64,000 bases of DNA from Exiguobacterium oxidotolerans JCM 12280. GTDB lineage: Bacteria > Bacillota > Bacilli > Exiguobacteriales > Exiguobacteriaceae. The stretch lies in the NCBI RefSeq assembly GCF_000702625.1, contig NZ_JNIS01000001.1, positions 2,050,001 to 2,114,000 of the forward strand. Reading direction: 5' to 3'. This document shows positions 44,644 through 54,754 of this stretch, in pieces. Within the stretch, counting starts at the first letter, position 1; each line of letters opens with the position of its first letter. Both the position numbers and the translations under genes were made by a program. Below the pieces are notes generated by a model, which worked only from the letters and a program-made list of their open reading frames with translations, did not search any database and was not told where the DNA came from.

Positions 44644-44678
44644 AAAGACCCTGCCGGCTTTTGCGGCAGGGTCTTTTT
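44644..44678 (-). terminator. nagR terminator, right copy of a duplicated sequence
   Basis: The same hairpin as at 44212. With A-runs and T-runs on both sides it works on either strand, and here it lies just past the 3' end of nagR on the minus strand. The two convergent genes now have one copy each. Confidence 0.85.
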
Positions 44679-44691
44679 GTGATATTAACCA

Positions 44692-45426
44692 TTAGCGGCG
44701 GCGTTCCATTTCAACAGTAAACGTATAGCGATCGCCCCGATAAGCAGAAATAACATACTCGAATGGTTGATCCGTCACGAGGAAAGTCAATTGTTCGACT
44801 GACAAGACGGGCGCAGCTGTCGTCAGTCCGAGGTGTTGCGCTTCTTCTTTTGTCGCGAGGCGTGACTCGAACGTCTGGCTTGCACGACCGAGATTGAGTC
44901 CGCTTGCTTCAGCAAAAGCATAGAGTGACGCCGTCGCAACATCTTGATTTAATCCAGGTAACAACTGTTCCGGAATATAGACGGTCTCGAGCGCAAGCGC
45001 TTGTTCATCCGCGATCCGGAGTCGTTTCAATTCATACACGGTCGCGCCTTCACGAATTCCGAGTTTATTGGCAATCGTCATTTCGGCAGCAATCATCTGA
45101 TACGACAACAATTCGCTTGCAGGTTCGAGCCCTAAATGCTCCATTTCTTCCGAAAAGCTTGTCAGTCCAGATAATTGCATGACGATTTTTTTATTCGCAA
45201 CGAATGTGCCGCGTCCTTTTTGACGAATCAAATAGCCGGCGTTTACAAGATTCGTGATAGCTTGGCGTACTGTCATTCGGCTAATCTGGTGGGCTTCAGC
45301 AAATTCGCGTTCAGAAGGAATTAAATCGCCGGGTTGTAACACCCCGCCTTCGATTTGTTGTTTTAATGCAGCTTCAATTTGATAGTAGATGGGCAGTGGT
45401 GAATTTTTATTGATGTGCTGAATCAC
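44692..45426 (-). CDS. nagR: GntR/HutC-family regulator of GlcNAc use (NagR-like)
   Basis: A 244-residue regulator with an N-terminal winged helix (INKNSPLPIYYQIEAALKQQIEGG, SEREFAEAHQISRMTVRQAITNLVNAGYLIRQKGRGTFV) and a C-terminal UTRA ligand domain ending EYVISAYRGDRYTF. It is very like YvoA/NagR, which represses nag genes and is released by amino sugar phosphates. The GTG at 45426 with an AAGGGA site is chosen; the frame extends to 45492 but the extra residues have no family similarity. nagA-nagB lie 2.3 kb away on the other strand, separated by the LCP gene and two mobile remnants. Confidence 0.9.
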   Translation of the reverse strand: MIQHINKNSPLPIYYQIEAALKQQIEGGVLQPGDLIPSEREFAEAHQISRMTVRQAITNLVNAGYLIRQKGRGTFVANKKIVMQLSGLTSFSEEMEHLGLEPASELLSYQMIAAEMTIANKLGIREGATVYELKRLRIADEQALALETVYIPEQLLPGLNQDVATASLYAFAEASGLNLGRASQTFESRLATKEEAQHLGLTTAAPVLSVEQLTFLVTDQPFEYVISAYRGDRYTFTVEMERRR

Positions 45427-45553
45427 GGCATTTCGTCCCTTCGCGGTCGATAGTCTTTCATCTAGTGTACTAGGAAATGGACAAGTCGACAAACGATACT
45501 AGGCGAAATATGGCATAATAGCAAATGAATAGATTGAGAAAGGTGGGGTAGAC

Positions 45554-46702
45554 ATGCGACTGGAGCAAACTTATCCTGCGGTCCGAAAGTTCGTGACACG
45601 CGTGATGGATGTTAAAGAAGAACACGGATACTGGGTTGCCTTAGAGGAAAGTTATTTTTATCCGGAGAGTGGTGGACAGCCGGCGGATCGAGGGACATTA
45701 AATGATTTGGAGGTCCGTGACGTTCAACTTAAAGCCGGCATCGTGTGGCATCAAGTTGATCAAAAAATCGAAGGTACTATCACGGGCGTCATCGATGATG
45801 CCGTTCGGACGGATCATGCAGCACAACATACGGCGCAACACGTAATCTCAGCGATTTTGCAAGACGAGTTCAATATCAAGACGTTAAGTTTTCGGACGGG
45901 CTCTGAAGAATCGACGCTCGACATTGAAACAGATGAATGGAATGATGCCTTGCAAGCACGTCTTGAAAAACGACTGCGTCAGGTCATCACATCGGCGTTA
46001 CCGATTACGGCGAACGAGTACGACGAGGCGGCGGCACTCGCACTGCCTTTACGTAAAACGCCCCAAGTGACAGGAAAGATTCGTGTCGTCCAAATCGGTG
46101 AACTGGATTATAGCGCCTGCGGAGGAACGCACCTCGAATCGACAGCTGATTTAGAATTGATTGTCTTGACAGGGCAGGAGCGGATTCGGGGGAATATTCG
46201 ACTGATGTACGTCGCGAAAGGGCGCGCATTTGAGTTGTTAACGAAGGAAAGACGTGCCTTGCGTGACGCCGCTCAATTGTTATCGGCTAAAAAAGAACAG
46301 CTGCCACAAGCCGTCGAAGAATTAAAACAAGATGTCGTTCGCTTGAATCGGATGATTGAAACAGTTCAAGCCGCACATGTCCGTACGGAACTCAATAAAC
46401 TACTGGCGTCGACGGATGATTGGATTTTCGTAAACCATGCTGACGAGGCATTGCCATTCTCTGAAAAGCTAGTCAAAGCGATTGCGGAAGCAGGACGTCT
46501 CGGACTCATTTGGAACGAATCAGCTAAAAAATTATTGATGCAAGGATCAAGTCCGGTCCACCTCGGGAAATTTGCCAAAGTCCATTTGAAGACGTTCAAT
46601 GGACGTGGTGGTGGTAGTGAGCACGTCGCACAGGCGATGTTCAACACGCATGAGGATGCAGTTGCTTACATAGAACGATTGAAGGAGGAACAAGTAACAT
46701 GA
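45554..46702 (+). CDS. AlaX-type alanyl-tRNA editing protein
   Basis: A 382-residue protein related to the editing and C-Ala parts of alanyl-tRNA synthetase. The zinc-binding His92-x-x-x-His96 (DHAAQHTAQH) and the CGGTH motif (about 189-193) of the editing site are intact, and FYPESGGQPADRG is the OB-like start. A coiled coil and a DHHA1 domain (GGGSEHVAQAMF) make it the long AlaX-L form. Such proteins hydrolyse Ser-tRNA(Ala) or Gly-tRNA(Ala) in trans. It overlaps the following acetyltransferase by ATGA. Confidence 0.92.
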   Translation: MRLEQTYPAVRKFVTRVMDVKEEHGYWVALEESYFYPESGGQPADRGTLNDLEVRDVQLKAGIVWHQVDQKIEGTITGVIDDAVRTDHAAQHTAQHVISAILQDEFNIKTLSFRTGSEESTLDIETDEWNDALQARLEKRLRQVITSALPITANEYDEAAALALPLRKTPQVTGKIRVVQIGELDYSACGGTHLESTADLELIVLTGQERIRGNIRLMYVAKGRAFELLTKERRALRDAAQLLSAKKEQLPQAVEELKQDVVRLNRMIETVQAAHVRTELNKLLASTDDWIFVNHADEALPFSEKLVKAIAEAGRLGLIWNESAKKLLMQGSSPVHLGKFAKVHLKTFNGRGGGSEHVAQAMFNTHEDAVAYIERLKEEQVT

Positions 46703-47127
46703 CAGTGATTCAAGTAAAAACAGCAGAGCAGCACCAAGCAGTCCGAATGATTCGCGAACGGGTCTTCGTCGAAGAACAAGGGGTTCCTCGTAATCTTGAA
46801 TATGATACCCATGACGAAACAGCGATTCACTTGCTTGTCCTTGACGAACAAAATCGGCCTGTCGCGACAGGGCGGACACGTCCCTACGACGATCAACGGA
46901 TGAAGGTCGAACGTGTTGCGACGCTAGCTGCGACACGTGGGAAAGGTTACGGCGGTGAGCTGATGCGAGCAATGGAACGTGTGGCGAGACGAGAGGGTCG
47001 AAGCATCTTGACGCTTGGTGCTCAAGTTCAAGCGATTCCTTTTTATCAAGGGTTAGGATACAACATCATGTCCGACGAATTTGACGATGCCGGCATTCCG
47101 CACCGAACGATGGAAAAGAAAATTTAA
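46699..47127 (+). CDS. GNAT-family N-acetyltransferase
   Basis: A 142-residue acetyltransferase with the GNAT core: VRMIRERVFVEEQGVP, the beta strands IHLLVLDEQNRPVATGRTR, and the acetyl-CoA loop RGKGYGGELM. It resembles the ElaA/YjcF type of small acetyltransferases; the substrate is unknown. An AAGGAGG site lies inside the end of the AlaX gene and the two genes overlap by four bases, so they form one unit closed by the terminator at 47143. Confidence 0.9.
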   Translation: MTVIQVKTAEQHQAVRMIRERVFVEEQGVPRNLEYDTHDETAIHLLVLDEQNRPVATGRTRPYDDQRMKVERVATLAATRGKGYGGELMRAMERVARREGRSILTLGAQVQAIPFYQGLGYNIMSDEFDDAGIPHRTMEKKI

Positions 47128-47142
47128 TTGAGAAATTTTAAA

Positions 47143-47171
47143 GAAATCCTGCAAAAAGGGTTTCTTTTTTT
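47143..47171 (+). terminator. terminator after the acetyltransferase gene
   Basis: GAAATCC and GGGTTTC form a seven-pair stem with the loop TGCAAAAA and a T-run. It separates this unit from argG. Confidence 0.75.
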
Positions 47172-47197
47172 GAAAGTCTATGTATATATATAATTCA

Positions 47198-47215
47198 TAA
47201 TGAATTTTTATACAG
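47198..47215. promoter_or_regulatory. putative ARG box upstream of argG
   Basis: On the minus strand GTATAAAAATTCAT matches the ArgR/AhrC half-palindrome type (TGAATAAAAATTCA-like). AATTCATAATGAATT just beside it gives a second half-site. Binding here, 35-50 bp before argG, would repress the argGH operon when arginine is present. Confidence 0.6.
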
Positions 47216-47248
47216 ACAGATGAATTCGAAATCAGGGAGGAATTAATA

Positions 47249-48454
47249 ATGGCGAAACAAAAATTAATTTTAGCGTATTCTGGGGGACTTGATACATCGG
47301 TGGCAATCAAATGGTTGAGTAAGGATTATGATGTCGTCGCTTTATGTATGGACGTCGGCGAAGGAAAAGACCTGACTGTCATCAAGGAAAAAGCGTTGCT
47401 CGTCGGAGCCGTTGAATCGATCGTTCTTGATGTCAAAGAAGAATTCGCAAATGAATTCGTCTTACCAGCACTTCAATACGGTGCCCACTACGAAGGCGCG
47501 TATCCACTGATTTCGGCACTGTCTCGCCCGCTGATTGCTGAAAAGCTCGTCGAAGTTGCGCATCAACATGGCGCGACGGCCGTTGCACATGGTTGTACGG
47601 GAAAAGGAAATGACCAAGTCCGGTTTGAAGTTTCGGTCGCAGCACTCGATCCTTCACTGGAAGTCATCGCCCCTGTGCGGGAATGGAAATGGTCACGTGA
47701 AGAGGAAATCGCTTATGCGAAAGACAACAATGTTCCGATTCCAATCAATCTCGACAGCCCATATTCAATCGATATGAACCTTTGGGGACGGAGTAACGAA
47801 TGTGGTGTCCTTGAAAACCCTTGGACGGAACCGCCGCAAGATGCTTACGCACTGACGGTCGCACCGGAAGAAGCACCGGATCAGGCAGAAGAAGTCATTG
47901 TCGGTTTTGAAGCAGGTGTTCCGACTTCAATCAACGGAACGGCCTATCCGCTGGCGAAGTTGATTACAGAACTCAACATCATCGCCGGGGCACACGGGGT
48001 CGGACGGATTGACCACGTCGAGAACCGTCTCGTCGGAATCAAATCACGGGAAGTCTATGAATGTCCGGGAGCAACGGTCTTGCTAAAAGCCCATGCCGCA
48101 CTCGAGACCATCACATTGACGAAAGACGTCGCACACTTCAAACCGATTTTAAGTCAACAATATGCAGAAACCATCTATAATGGTTTGTTCCATGCCCCGT
48201 TGACAAAAGGTTTGAAAGCCTTCTTGAAAGCGACACAACAAGATGTCACGGGCGAAGTACGGGTCAAACTTTATAAAGGCAATGCGACGGTCACAGGACG
48301 TCAGTCACCGGTGTCACTTTATGATGAGAAGCTTGCGACGTATACGAAAGAAGATGCGTTCGATCATGAAGCAGCGAAAGGATTCATTAAATTGCATGGT
48401 CTTGCGATTGCGACACACGCAAGTGTTCATCGGCAGGAAGGCGTGACAAAATGA
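47249..48454 (+). CDS. argG: argininosuccinate synthase
   Basis: A 401-residue enzyme joining citrulline and aspartate with ATP. The PP-loop AYSGGLDTS (9-17) is at the N terminus, followed by [15 protein letters not shown] and the conserved [23 protein letters not shown]. The start has a GGGAGGAA site. It overlaps argH by four bases, so the last two steps of arginine synthesis are coupled. Other arg genes are not in the window. Confidence 0.97.
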   Translation: MAKQKLILAYSGGLDTSVAIKWLSKDYDVVALCMDVGEGKDLTVIKEKALLVGAVESIVLDVKEEFANEFVLPALQYGAHYEGAYPLISALSRPLIAEKLVEVAHQHGATAVAHGCTGKGNDQVRFEVSVAALDPSLEVIAPVREWKWSREEEIAYAKDNNVPIPINLDSPYSIDMNLWGRSNECGVLENPWTEPPQDAYALTVAPEEAPDQAEEVIVGFEAGVPTSINGTAYPLAKLITELNIIAGAHGVGRIDHVENRLVGIKSREVYECPGATVLLKAHAALETITLTKDVAHFKPILSQQYAETIYNGLFHAPLTKGLKAFLKATQQDVTGEVRVKLYKGNATVTGRQSPVSLYDEKLATYTKEDAFDHEAAKGFIKLHGLAIATHASVHRQEGVTK

Positions 48455-49821
48455 CGAAACTTTGGGGCGGACGGTTTACAGAAGGGGCTTCCGCTCAGGC
48501 TGAAGCGTTTGGAGCATCGATTTCATTCGACCAAAAGCTTGCGGCAGTTGATTTAGAAGGAAGTCTCGCCCATGCCAATATGTTGTATCAACAAGGCATA
48601 TTAGAAGAAGCGGAATGGAAAAAAATCGAAGCGGGTCTCAAGACGTTACAAGCTTCGATTGGAACACATGTCTATTCGCTTGCTGACGAAGACATCCACA
48701 TGAATCTCGAACGGTTGCTGACGGAACAAATCGGACCGGTCGCAGGCAAATTGCATACAGCGAGAAGTCGGAATGACCAGGTTGCGACGGATTTACATTT
48801 ATGGATGGAACAACATGTGGTTGACTTAATCGAAAGCCTACGCAACTTGCAGACGGTGATTACGGAACAGGCGGATGTACACGTCGAGACCGTCATGCCG
48901 GGGTATACCCATTTACAGCGGGCACAACCGATTTCACTTGCACACCATCTACTCGCGTATTTTTGGATGTTCGACCGTGACGTTGATCGCCTGACGGATA
49001 ATTTGAAACGGATTCGGATTTCGCCGCTCGGTGCGGGGGCACTCGCCGGGACGACATTCCCGATTGACCGTTTCAAGTCAGCGGAACTGCTCGGATTTGA
49101 GCACGTCTATCCGAACAGCCTCGATGCTGTATCGGACCGTGACTTCGTCATTGAATACCTCGGGATTGCTTCGACGGTCATGATGCACCTCTCACGCTTT
49201 TGTGAAGAAATCATCATCTGGGCGTCGCAAGAATTTTCATTCATCGAATTGTCCGATGCATTTTCAACGGGTTCGAGCATGATGCCACAAAAGAAAAACC
49301 CGGACTTCGCTGAATTGATTCGCGGAAAAACAGGGCGTGTCTATGGAAACCTGATGGGGTTCCTGACGACGATGAAAGCATTACCGCTCGCTTACAATAA
49401 AGACATGCAAGAAGATAAAGAAGGGGTCTTCGATACGGCAGATACCGTTTTACAATCCGTTCAAATCTTTACAGGAATGCTCGAATCCGCAACGTTTAAG
49501 ACAGAAGCGCTCAAGAAGGCGACAATGCAAGACTTCTCGAATGCGACGGAACTAGCAGATTATCTCGTCACAAAAGGTGTTCCTTTCCGGGAAGCACATG
49601 AAATCGTCGGAAAAGCGGTCCTCCATTGTGTGCAGACGAATTGTTTCTTAAAAGATTTAACGCTTGAAACGTATCAAACGTTCCACTCCGTCATCGCGGA
49701 AGATGTTTATCCGCTCCTCGATCCTGTCCAGGCTGTCGCACGACGTGGTAGCTATGGCGGAACCGGCTTTGCTGCTGTATCTGAACAACTCGCTCAAGCG
49801 AAGGCGAAACTAACTGATTAA
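48451..49821 (+). CDS. argH: argininosuccinate lyase
   Basis: A 456-residue member of the fumarase/aspartase superfamily splitting argininosuccinate to arginine and fumarate. Seen are [11 protein letters not shown] at the start, [24 protein letters not shown] and the mobile catalytic loop [12 protein letters not shown]. It ends about 80 bp before the lysine riboswitch; no strong terminator is visible between, so some read-through into the lysC leader is possible. Confidence 0.97.
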   Translation: MTKLWGGRFTEGASAQAEAFGASISFDQKLAAVDLEGSLAHANMLYQQGILEEAEWKKIEAGLKTLQASIGTHVYSLADEDIHMNLERLLTEQIGPVAGKLHTARSRNDQVATDLHLWMEQHVVDLIESLRNLQTVITEQADVHVETVMPGYTHLQRAQPISLAHHLLAYFWMFDRDVDRLTDNLKRIRISPLGAGALAGTTFPIDRFKSAELLGFEHVYPNSLDAVSDRDFVIEYLGIASTVMMHLSRFCEEIIIWASQEFSFIELSDAFSTGSSMMPQKKNPDFAELIRGKTGRVYGNLMGFLTTMKALPLAYNKDMQEDKEGVFDTADTVLQSVQIFTGMLESATFKTEALKKATMQDFSNATELADYLVTKGVPFREAHEIVGKAVLHCVQTNCFLKDLTLETYQTFHSVIAEDVYPLLDPVQAVARRGSYGGTGFAAVSEQLAQAKAKLTD

Positions 49822-49898
49822 CGGAAAAATGAAAAAATTTTAGCAAATGACTGGATTTAACAAAAAATGTTTGCTATAACTGTAACTAACAACCGACA

Positions 49899-50066
49899 GA
49901 TAGAGGCGCGGATGACATCAGTAACATCATTTATTGAAGCGAGCATGCTGAGTGATGTGAAAGGGGAAATCCGCCGAAGTGAATGAGAAAGATGCTTCTT
50001 CTTATTTGCTGGTACAACGGTTAAGATCCGTTGTACTGCCGAAACCGATGTTTCGGAGCGCTATCT
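49899..50066 (+). ncRNA. lysine riboswitch (L box) aptamer
   Basis: The conserved L-box elements are present in order: P1 strand AGATAG with AGGCGCG, the AGTAAC turn, GTGATGTGAAAGGGGAAATCCGCCGAAG, the long arm GGTACAACGG/CCGTTGTACTGCC, and GGAGCGCTATCT, which closes P1 (AGATAG 49899-49904 with CTATCT 50061-50066). It lies in the leader of lysC. Lysine binding favours the terminator at 50114, so the whole diaminopimelate/lysine operon is off when lysine is plentiful. A TATAAC box at 49875 is a possible promoter -10 element. Confidence 0.96.
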
Positions 50067-50113
50067 TACGTAAAAGAACGAAAGACTTTGTCTTCGTTTG
50101 TCCGATCGTGATA

Positions 50114-50157
50114 ACGACGGGCCGTAGGAACGCTCCTACCGGCCCGTCGTTTTTTTC
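50114..50157 (+). terminator. lysine riboswitch terminator
   Basis: ACGACGGGCCGTAGGA pairs with TCCTACCGGCCCGTCGT (one bulged base, loop ACGC) and is followed by seven T, 27 bp upstream of lysC. Confidence 0.95.
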
Positions 50158-50183
50158 TGTTTCGGGACAAAGGAGATAGGATT

Positions 50184-51383
50184 GTGACAACTGTACTTAA
50201 ATTTGGTGGAAGCTCGGTCGCGACTGTCGAACAGATTCAGTCAATTGCGAATTATTTAAAAAATCGGACAGAACAAGGTGAAAAACTAGTCGTCGTCGTC
50301 TCTGCGATGGGGAAGATGACAGACTCGCTCATCGCACAAGCACAAGCAATCACGGATCGTCCTGAACGACGTGAACTCGATCGATTGCTCGCAATCGGCG
50401 AAGAACAAACGATTTCGTTACTCAGCATCGCCTTAAATTCCGTCGGAGTAAAAGCCTTATCACAAACAGGTGCGCAGGCAGGAATCAGCACGATGGGGGT
50501 TCATACGAAAAGTAAGATTAAACAAATTGACGGGGACTTGTTACGAAAGAAACTCGAAACCTATGATGTCGTCATCGTCGCCGGATTCCAAGGCGTCAAC
50601 GAGCTTGGGGATGTTACAACACTCGGTCGTGGTGGATCAGACACAACGGCTGTCGCCTTAGCGGCCGTCCTTGATAAGCGCTGTGAAATCTATACGGATG
50701 TCGACGGCGTCTATACGGCGGATCCACGGATTCATCAAGCGGCACAGCCGATTCCGCAAATTTCATATGATGAAATGATGGAAATGAGTGCACTGGGATC
50801 GAAGGTCATGGAGATGCGCAGCGTCGAACTCGGAAAAAAATACGGCGTGCATATCTTTGTTGGGAAAACACTTGAATCGGAAAGAGGGACTTGGATCATG
50901 GAGGCAACAGAAACGATGGAACAAAAAGCAGTCACGAGCGTCAGTGTAACGAAAAATGTTTTGACGGTTTCAATCAAACACGTTCCACAAACCAATTCAG
51001 CAGTCGCCGACATTTTTGAATTGTTATCGAATCGCCATGTCAATATCGACATGATCAGTCAAACGACCTTTGATAGTGACGTGTTCCTCTCGTTCTCTTG
51101 TCCACTCGATGAAGAAGAGTTTCTCGAAGAGGCGCTGAAGGATATCATCGATCGTTTTCCGACCGTTAAAGTCGATCGTCATAACGAGCATGCCAAGTTA
51201 TCGGTCGTCGGAATCGGAATGCGTGACGCAACGGGCGTCGCATCAAAACTATTCGCGACGTTCCGTGCCGAGAACATCACGTTTTATCAAGTCACGACAT
51301 CAGAAATCAGCATCTCGTATACAATCGCACAAGCAGATATCGAACGAACGGTCGCGGCGATCGCGAACGCGTTTAGCCTGTAA
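50184..51383 (+). CDS. lysC: aspartate kinase, lysine-operon type
   Basis: A 399-residue aspartokinase for the first step from aspartate. LKFGGSSVAT starts the kinase domain, TLGRGGSDTTAVALA and TDVDGVYTADPR are the substrate and ATP regions, and two ACT domains form the C-terminal third (VSVTKNVLTVSIK; LSVVGIGMRDATGVASKLF), the site of feedback control. GTG start at 50184 behind AAGGAGATA. In B. subtilis LysC an internal start gives the beta subunit; the equivalent is not obvious here. First gene of the riboswitch-controlled operon. Confidence 0.95.
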   Translation: MTTVLKFGGSSVATVEQIQSIANYLKNRTEQGEKLVVVVSAMGKMTDSLIAQAQAITDRPERRELDRLLAIGEEQTISLLSIALNSVGVKALSQTGAQAGISTMGVHTKSKIKQIDGDLLRKKLETYDVVIVAGFQGVNELGDVTTLGRGGSDTTAVALAAVLDKRCEIYTDVDGVYTADPRIHQAAQPIPQISYDEMMEMSALGSKVMEMRSVELGKKYGVHIFVGKTLESERGTWIMEATETMEQKAVTSVSVTKNVLTVSIKHVPQTNSAVADIFELLSNRHVNIDMISQTTFDSDVFLSFSCPLDEEEFLEEALKDIIDRFPTVKVDRHNEHAKLSVVGIGMRDATGVASKLFATFRAENITFYQVTTSEISISYTIAQADIERTVAAIANAFSL

Positions 51384-51395
51384 GGAGGAATGAAC

Positions 51396-52388
51396 ATGTA
51401 TCACGTAGCAGTCATCGGTGCGACAGGCGCCGTCGGACAAAAGATGTTACAAGTCTTGAAGGAACTCGATTTTCCAGTCGGTCAACTGTCGGCGTATGCT
51501 TCAGAACGATCAGCAGGAAAAGTCGTTTCGTTTAATGGAACGGACGTGACGATTACAGCTTTATCGGAAGACATCATCCATCACGGGATCGACGTCGCAT
51601 TATTCGCAGCCGGTGGAGCAATCAGTGAACAGTATGCCCCCTTGCTGGCAGAACACGGAACACTTGTCGTCGATAATTCAAGTGCTTTCCGGATGCAAGA
51701 GACAATTCCGCTCGTCGTACCAGAAGTCAATCCGGAAGCGGTCAGCAGCACCAACCGACTGATCGCTAACCCGAACTGCTCGACGATTCAATCCGTCGTT
51801 GCCCTGGCACCGCTCAAACACTTAGGTTTTGAACGAATCACGTATACGACGTATCAAGCCGTCTCCGGTTCCGGTCAAAAAGGAATCGAGGATTTAGCAC
51901 GTGGCAGTCGCGGTGAAGAACCGGTCAACTATCCGCACCCGATCCATGATAATATCTTGCCGCATATCGATGTCTTCTTAGAAGACGGGTACACGAAAGA
52001 AGAGCAAAAAATGATTGACGAGACACGGAAGATTTTTAACCAACCGAACTTACCGGTCAGTGCGACGTGTGTCCGTGTTCCCGTCACAAATTCGCATTCA
52101 GTTGCAATCAACGTGACGTTTTCAAACGAGACGACGGTCGAAGCGATTCGCACAGCACTTGCTGACGCGCCAGGCGTCGTACTGGTTGATGATGTTTCGC
52201 GAAATCAGTACCCGATGCCGCTTGATGCAAGCGGGACGGACGAAGTGTACGTCGGGCGGATTCGTCAAGATCAAACGCTCGCGAACACATTCCATCTCTG
52301 GTGTGTCGCGGATAACATTCGAAAAGGCGCGGCGTCAAATGCAGTCCAGGTCGCGCGTCATGCTTTAGAAAACGGCATCCATTCTTAA
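51396..52388 (+). CDS. asd: aspartate-semialdehyde dehydrogenase
   Basis: A 330-residue NADPH enzyme giving aspartate semialdehyde, the branch point to DapA. Seen are the nucleotide loop GATGAVG (8-14) and the catalytic Cys128 in NPNCST. The ATG at 51396 is chosen because AAGGAGG is seven bases upstream, while an in-frame ATG at 51390 is too close. It is 12 bp after lysC and 22 bp before dapA. Confidence 0.96.
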   Translation: MYHVAVIGATGAVGQKMLQVLKELDFPVGQLSAYASERSAGKVVSFNGTDVTITALSEDIIHHGIDVALFAAGGAISEQYAPLLAEHGTLVVDNSSAFRMQETIPLVVPEVNPEAVSSTNRLIANPNCSTIQSVVALAPLKHLGFERITYTTYQAVSGSGQKGIEDLARGSRGEEPVNYPHPIHDNILPHIDVFLEDGYTKEEQKMIDETRKIFNQPNLPVSATCVRVPVTNSHSVAINVTFSNETTVEAIRTALADAPGVVLVDDVSRNQYPMPLDASGTDEVYVGRIRQDQTLANTFHLWCVADNIRKGAASNAVQVARHALENGIHS

Positions 52389-52410
52389 TCATACTAAGGA
52401 GGAATTTAAC

Positions 52411-53292
52411 ATGTTCAAAGGAGCAGGAACAGCATTAGCGACACCGTTCAATTCAGCAGGTGAACTCGACTTAGTCGTTTTTGAACAACTGATTGAACAG
52501 CAGCTTGCAGCCAATATCCAAGCGCTTGTCGTCGCGGGGACGACAGGAGAAGGATCGACGCTTTCGAGTGAAGAATTCGAGACATTACTTGAGACGGCCG
52601 TTCGTGTCACGGCAGGCCGTGTTCCGGTCATTGCCGGTACGGGAACGAACAATACGGCACAGACGATCGAAAAAACGAAAACGGCGCAACACCTTGGAGC
52701 TGACGCAGCGATGCTCGTGACACCGTATTACAATAAAACGTCGCAAGCCGGTTTGGTTGCTCACTTCACCGCAGTCGCGGATGCTGTCGAATTACCCATC
52801 ATGTTATACAACGTTCCTTCACGGACCGGTGTCGCGATTGCAGTTGAGACAGCTGTGACACTCGCGGAGCATCCGAACATTCAAGCATTCAAAGAAGCGA
52901 GCGGGGATGTCAGTTTCATGGGTGAATTGATGACGGCACTCCCCGAAGGTTTTGCAGTCTTCTGTGGCAACGACGATCAAATCCTGCCGTACATGGCATG
53001 GGGGGCACAAGGTGTCATCTCGGTCCTGTCGAACCCGTACCCGGCAGAAACACAAGCGCTTGCTGAAGCGATGCTTGCGAATGATTTAACTGCGGCACGG
53101 CGCATTCAAAGCGATTTAATGCCTGTCATCGCAGCCATCTTTAGTGACGTCAACCCGATTCCGGTTAAAGCAGCACTCGAAGAAATTGGGTTTGCAGTCG
53201 GTGCACCACGCTTGCCGCTCGTTCGCCAATCGGATGCCGGGCACGCACACTTACTCGAGACGATGCATGCTTATAAAGGAGTGGTTCGATGA
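52411..53292 (+). CDS. dapA: 4-hydroxy-tetrahydrodipicolinate synthase
   Basis: A 293-residue TIM-barrel aldolase condensing pyruvate with aspartate semialdehyde. The Schiff-base Lys161 is in AFKEASGD, the catalytic Tyr133 in MLYNVPSRTG, and GTTGEGSTL is the conserved phosphate-like loop. AAGGAGG precedes the ATG. It overlaps dapB by four bases. Confidence 0.97.
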   Translation: MFKGAGTALATPFNSAGELDLVVFEQLIEQQLAANIQALVVAGTTGEGSTLSSEEFETLLETAVRVTAGRVPVIAGTGTNNTAQTIEKTKTAQHLGADAAMLVTPYYNKTSQAGLVAHFTAVADAVELPIMLYNVPSRTGVAIAVETAVTLAEHPNIQAFKEASGDVSFMGELMTALPEGFAVFCGNDDQILPYMAWGAQGVISVLSNPYPAETQALAEAMLANDLTAARRIQSDLMPVIAAIFSDVNPIPVKAALEEIGFAVGAPRLPLVRQSDAGHAHLLETMHAYKGVVR

Positions 53293-54035
53293 AGCTTGCC
53301 ATTCATGGATATGGTGCGACAGGGCATTATGTCGAGGAATTGGCACCCGCTGAAGTCGTTGCTGTCATCGACCGAACGAAGTCAGCAGAGAAAGTGCCGT
53401 CGTATCAAACCGTATCCGAGTTGACGGAAGAAGTCGATGCCATCATCGATTTCTCGCACCCGAGCTTGTTGCCGGATTTACTGGCGTATGGCCTCAAAAC
53501 GAAAACACCGCTCGTCATCGCGACGACCGGATTTTCGGAAGCGGAGTTACAAACGATAAAAGACGCTTCGGCTGAGATTCCGATTTTTCAGTCGTACAAC
53601 ATGTCGTTCGGGATTGCGATGATGCAGCAATTGTTACAGGTGCTCGTACCACTCGCCAGTTCGTTCGATATTGAACTGTTAGAAAAGCACCACAATCAAA
53701 AGGTCGATGCACCAAGCGGGACGGCAGAACTCTTATTGCGGACGATTCAAGAACTCCGTGACGTCCAGCCGGTCTATGAACGTGAATCGACACGGGAAAA
53801 ACGCCAAGCGTCTGAGATCGGCATGCACTCGATGCGTGGTGGAACAATTTTCGGTGAACATGAAGTGTTGTTCGCCGGGGTCGATGAATTGATTGAAATC
53901 AAGCACACGGCATTATCAAAAAAAGTATTTGCTTCAGGTGCGATTAAAGCAGCCGAAGCACTCATTCAAAAATCGGCGGGACTCTACACGTTAGAGACGC
54001 TCTACTCACAGGAGGATTCACATGTTACTAACTGA
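53289..54035 (+). CDS. dapB: 4-hydroxy-tetrahydrodipicolinate reductase
   Basis: A 248-residue NAD(P)H reductase. The Rossmann start is shortened to [14 protein letters not shown] in place of the usual GxxGxMG, and [15 protein letters not shown] carries the catalytic His-His-Lys set. The GEHEVLFAG strand is typical of DapB. It overlaps dapA by ATGA and dapH by 14 bases. Confidence 0.95.
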   Translation: MKLAIHGYGATGHYVEELAPAEVVAVIDRTKSAEKVPSYQTVSELTEEVDAIIDFSHPSLLPDLLAYGLKTKTPLVIATTGFSEAELQTIKDASAEIPIFQSYNMSFGIAMMQQLLQVLVPLASSFDIELLEKHHNQKVDAPSGTAELLLRTIQELRDVQPVYERESTREKRQASEIGMHSMRGGTIFGEHEVLFAGVDELIEIKHTALSKKVFASGAIKAAEALIQKSAGLYTLETLYSQEDSHVTN

Positions 54036-54729
54036 TGCTTACGAAATTGCGAAATTCATTAAAGATGCTAAAAAACAGACACCGGTCAAACTTTATGTCA
54101 ATGGCGATTTAGCGGGCTTGACGATTGAAGGGGCGACAGCTTTTGGATCGGATGAATCAAAAATTTTCTTCGCCGATGCAGGACTTGCTGCGACTTTCTT
54201 AGAAAAGTATTCAGACCGGATTACGGACGTCCACGTCGAATACGACCGTCGGAACAGTGCTGTACCGATGCTTGACACACGTCACTTGAACGCCCGTATC
54301 GAGCCGGGTTCGTGGATTCGTGATCACGTCGTCATCGGTGACAATGCAGTCGTCATGATGGGTGCAATCATCAATATCGGTGCATCGATCGGAGATGGTA
54401 CAATGATTGATATGAACGCCGTCGTCGGAGCACGTGGCACGATTGGGAAAAACGTTCATGTCGGTGCAGGTGCCGTGGTCGCAGGTGTCCTTGAGCCACC
54501 TTCAAAAACACCGGTCATCATCGAAGATGGTGTCTTGATTGGAGCGAACGCCGTCATCTTGGAAGGCGTCCGTGTCGGAAAAGATGCAGTCGTTGCAGCA
54601 GGCAGTGTCGTCACAGAAGACGTCCCTGCAGGTAGCGTCGTTGCTGGAACACCAGCACGCGTCATCAAACAGAAAGACGAAAAAACAGCAGAGAAGACGC
54701 AACTAGTGGATGATTTACGTTCACTCTGA
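54022..54729 (+). CDS. dapH: tetrahydrodipicolinate N-acetyltransferase
   Basis: A 235-residue left-handed beta-helix acetyltransferase of the Gram-positive DapH (YkuQ) type. After an N-terminal domain ([21 protein letters not shown]) come about ten hexapeptide turns ([32 protein letters not shown]) and GTPARVIK near the end. Its presence shows that lysine is made through N-acetylated intermediates, which then need an N-acetyl-diaminopimelate aminotransferase and deacetylase; neither standard gene is in this operon. Confidence 0.95.
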   Translation: MLLTDAYEIAKFIKDAKKQTPVKLYVNGDLAGLTIEGATAFGSDESKIFFADAGLAATFLEKYSDRITDVHVEYDRRNSAVPMLDTRHLNARIEPGSWIRDHVVIGDNAVVMMGAIINIGASIGDGTMIDMNAVVGARGTIGKNVHVGAGAVVAGVLEPPSKTPVIIEDGVLIGANAVILEGVRVGKDAVVAAGSVVTEDVPAGSVVAGTPARVIKQKDEKTAEKTQLVDDLRSL

Positions 54730-54754
54730 TTGACGTCGAAGAGGAGGAAAACAC

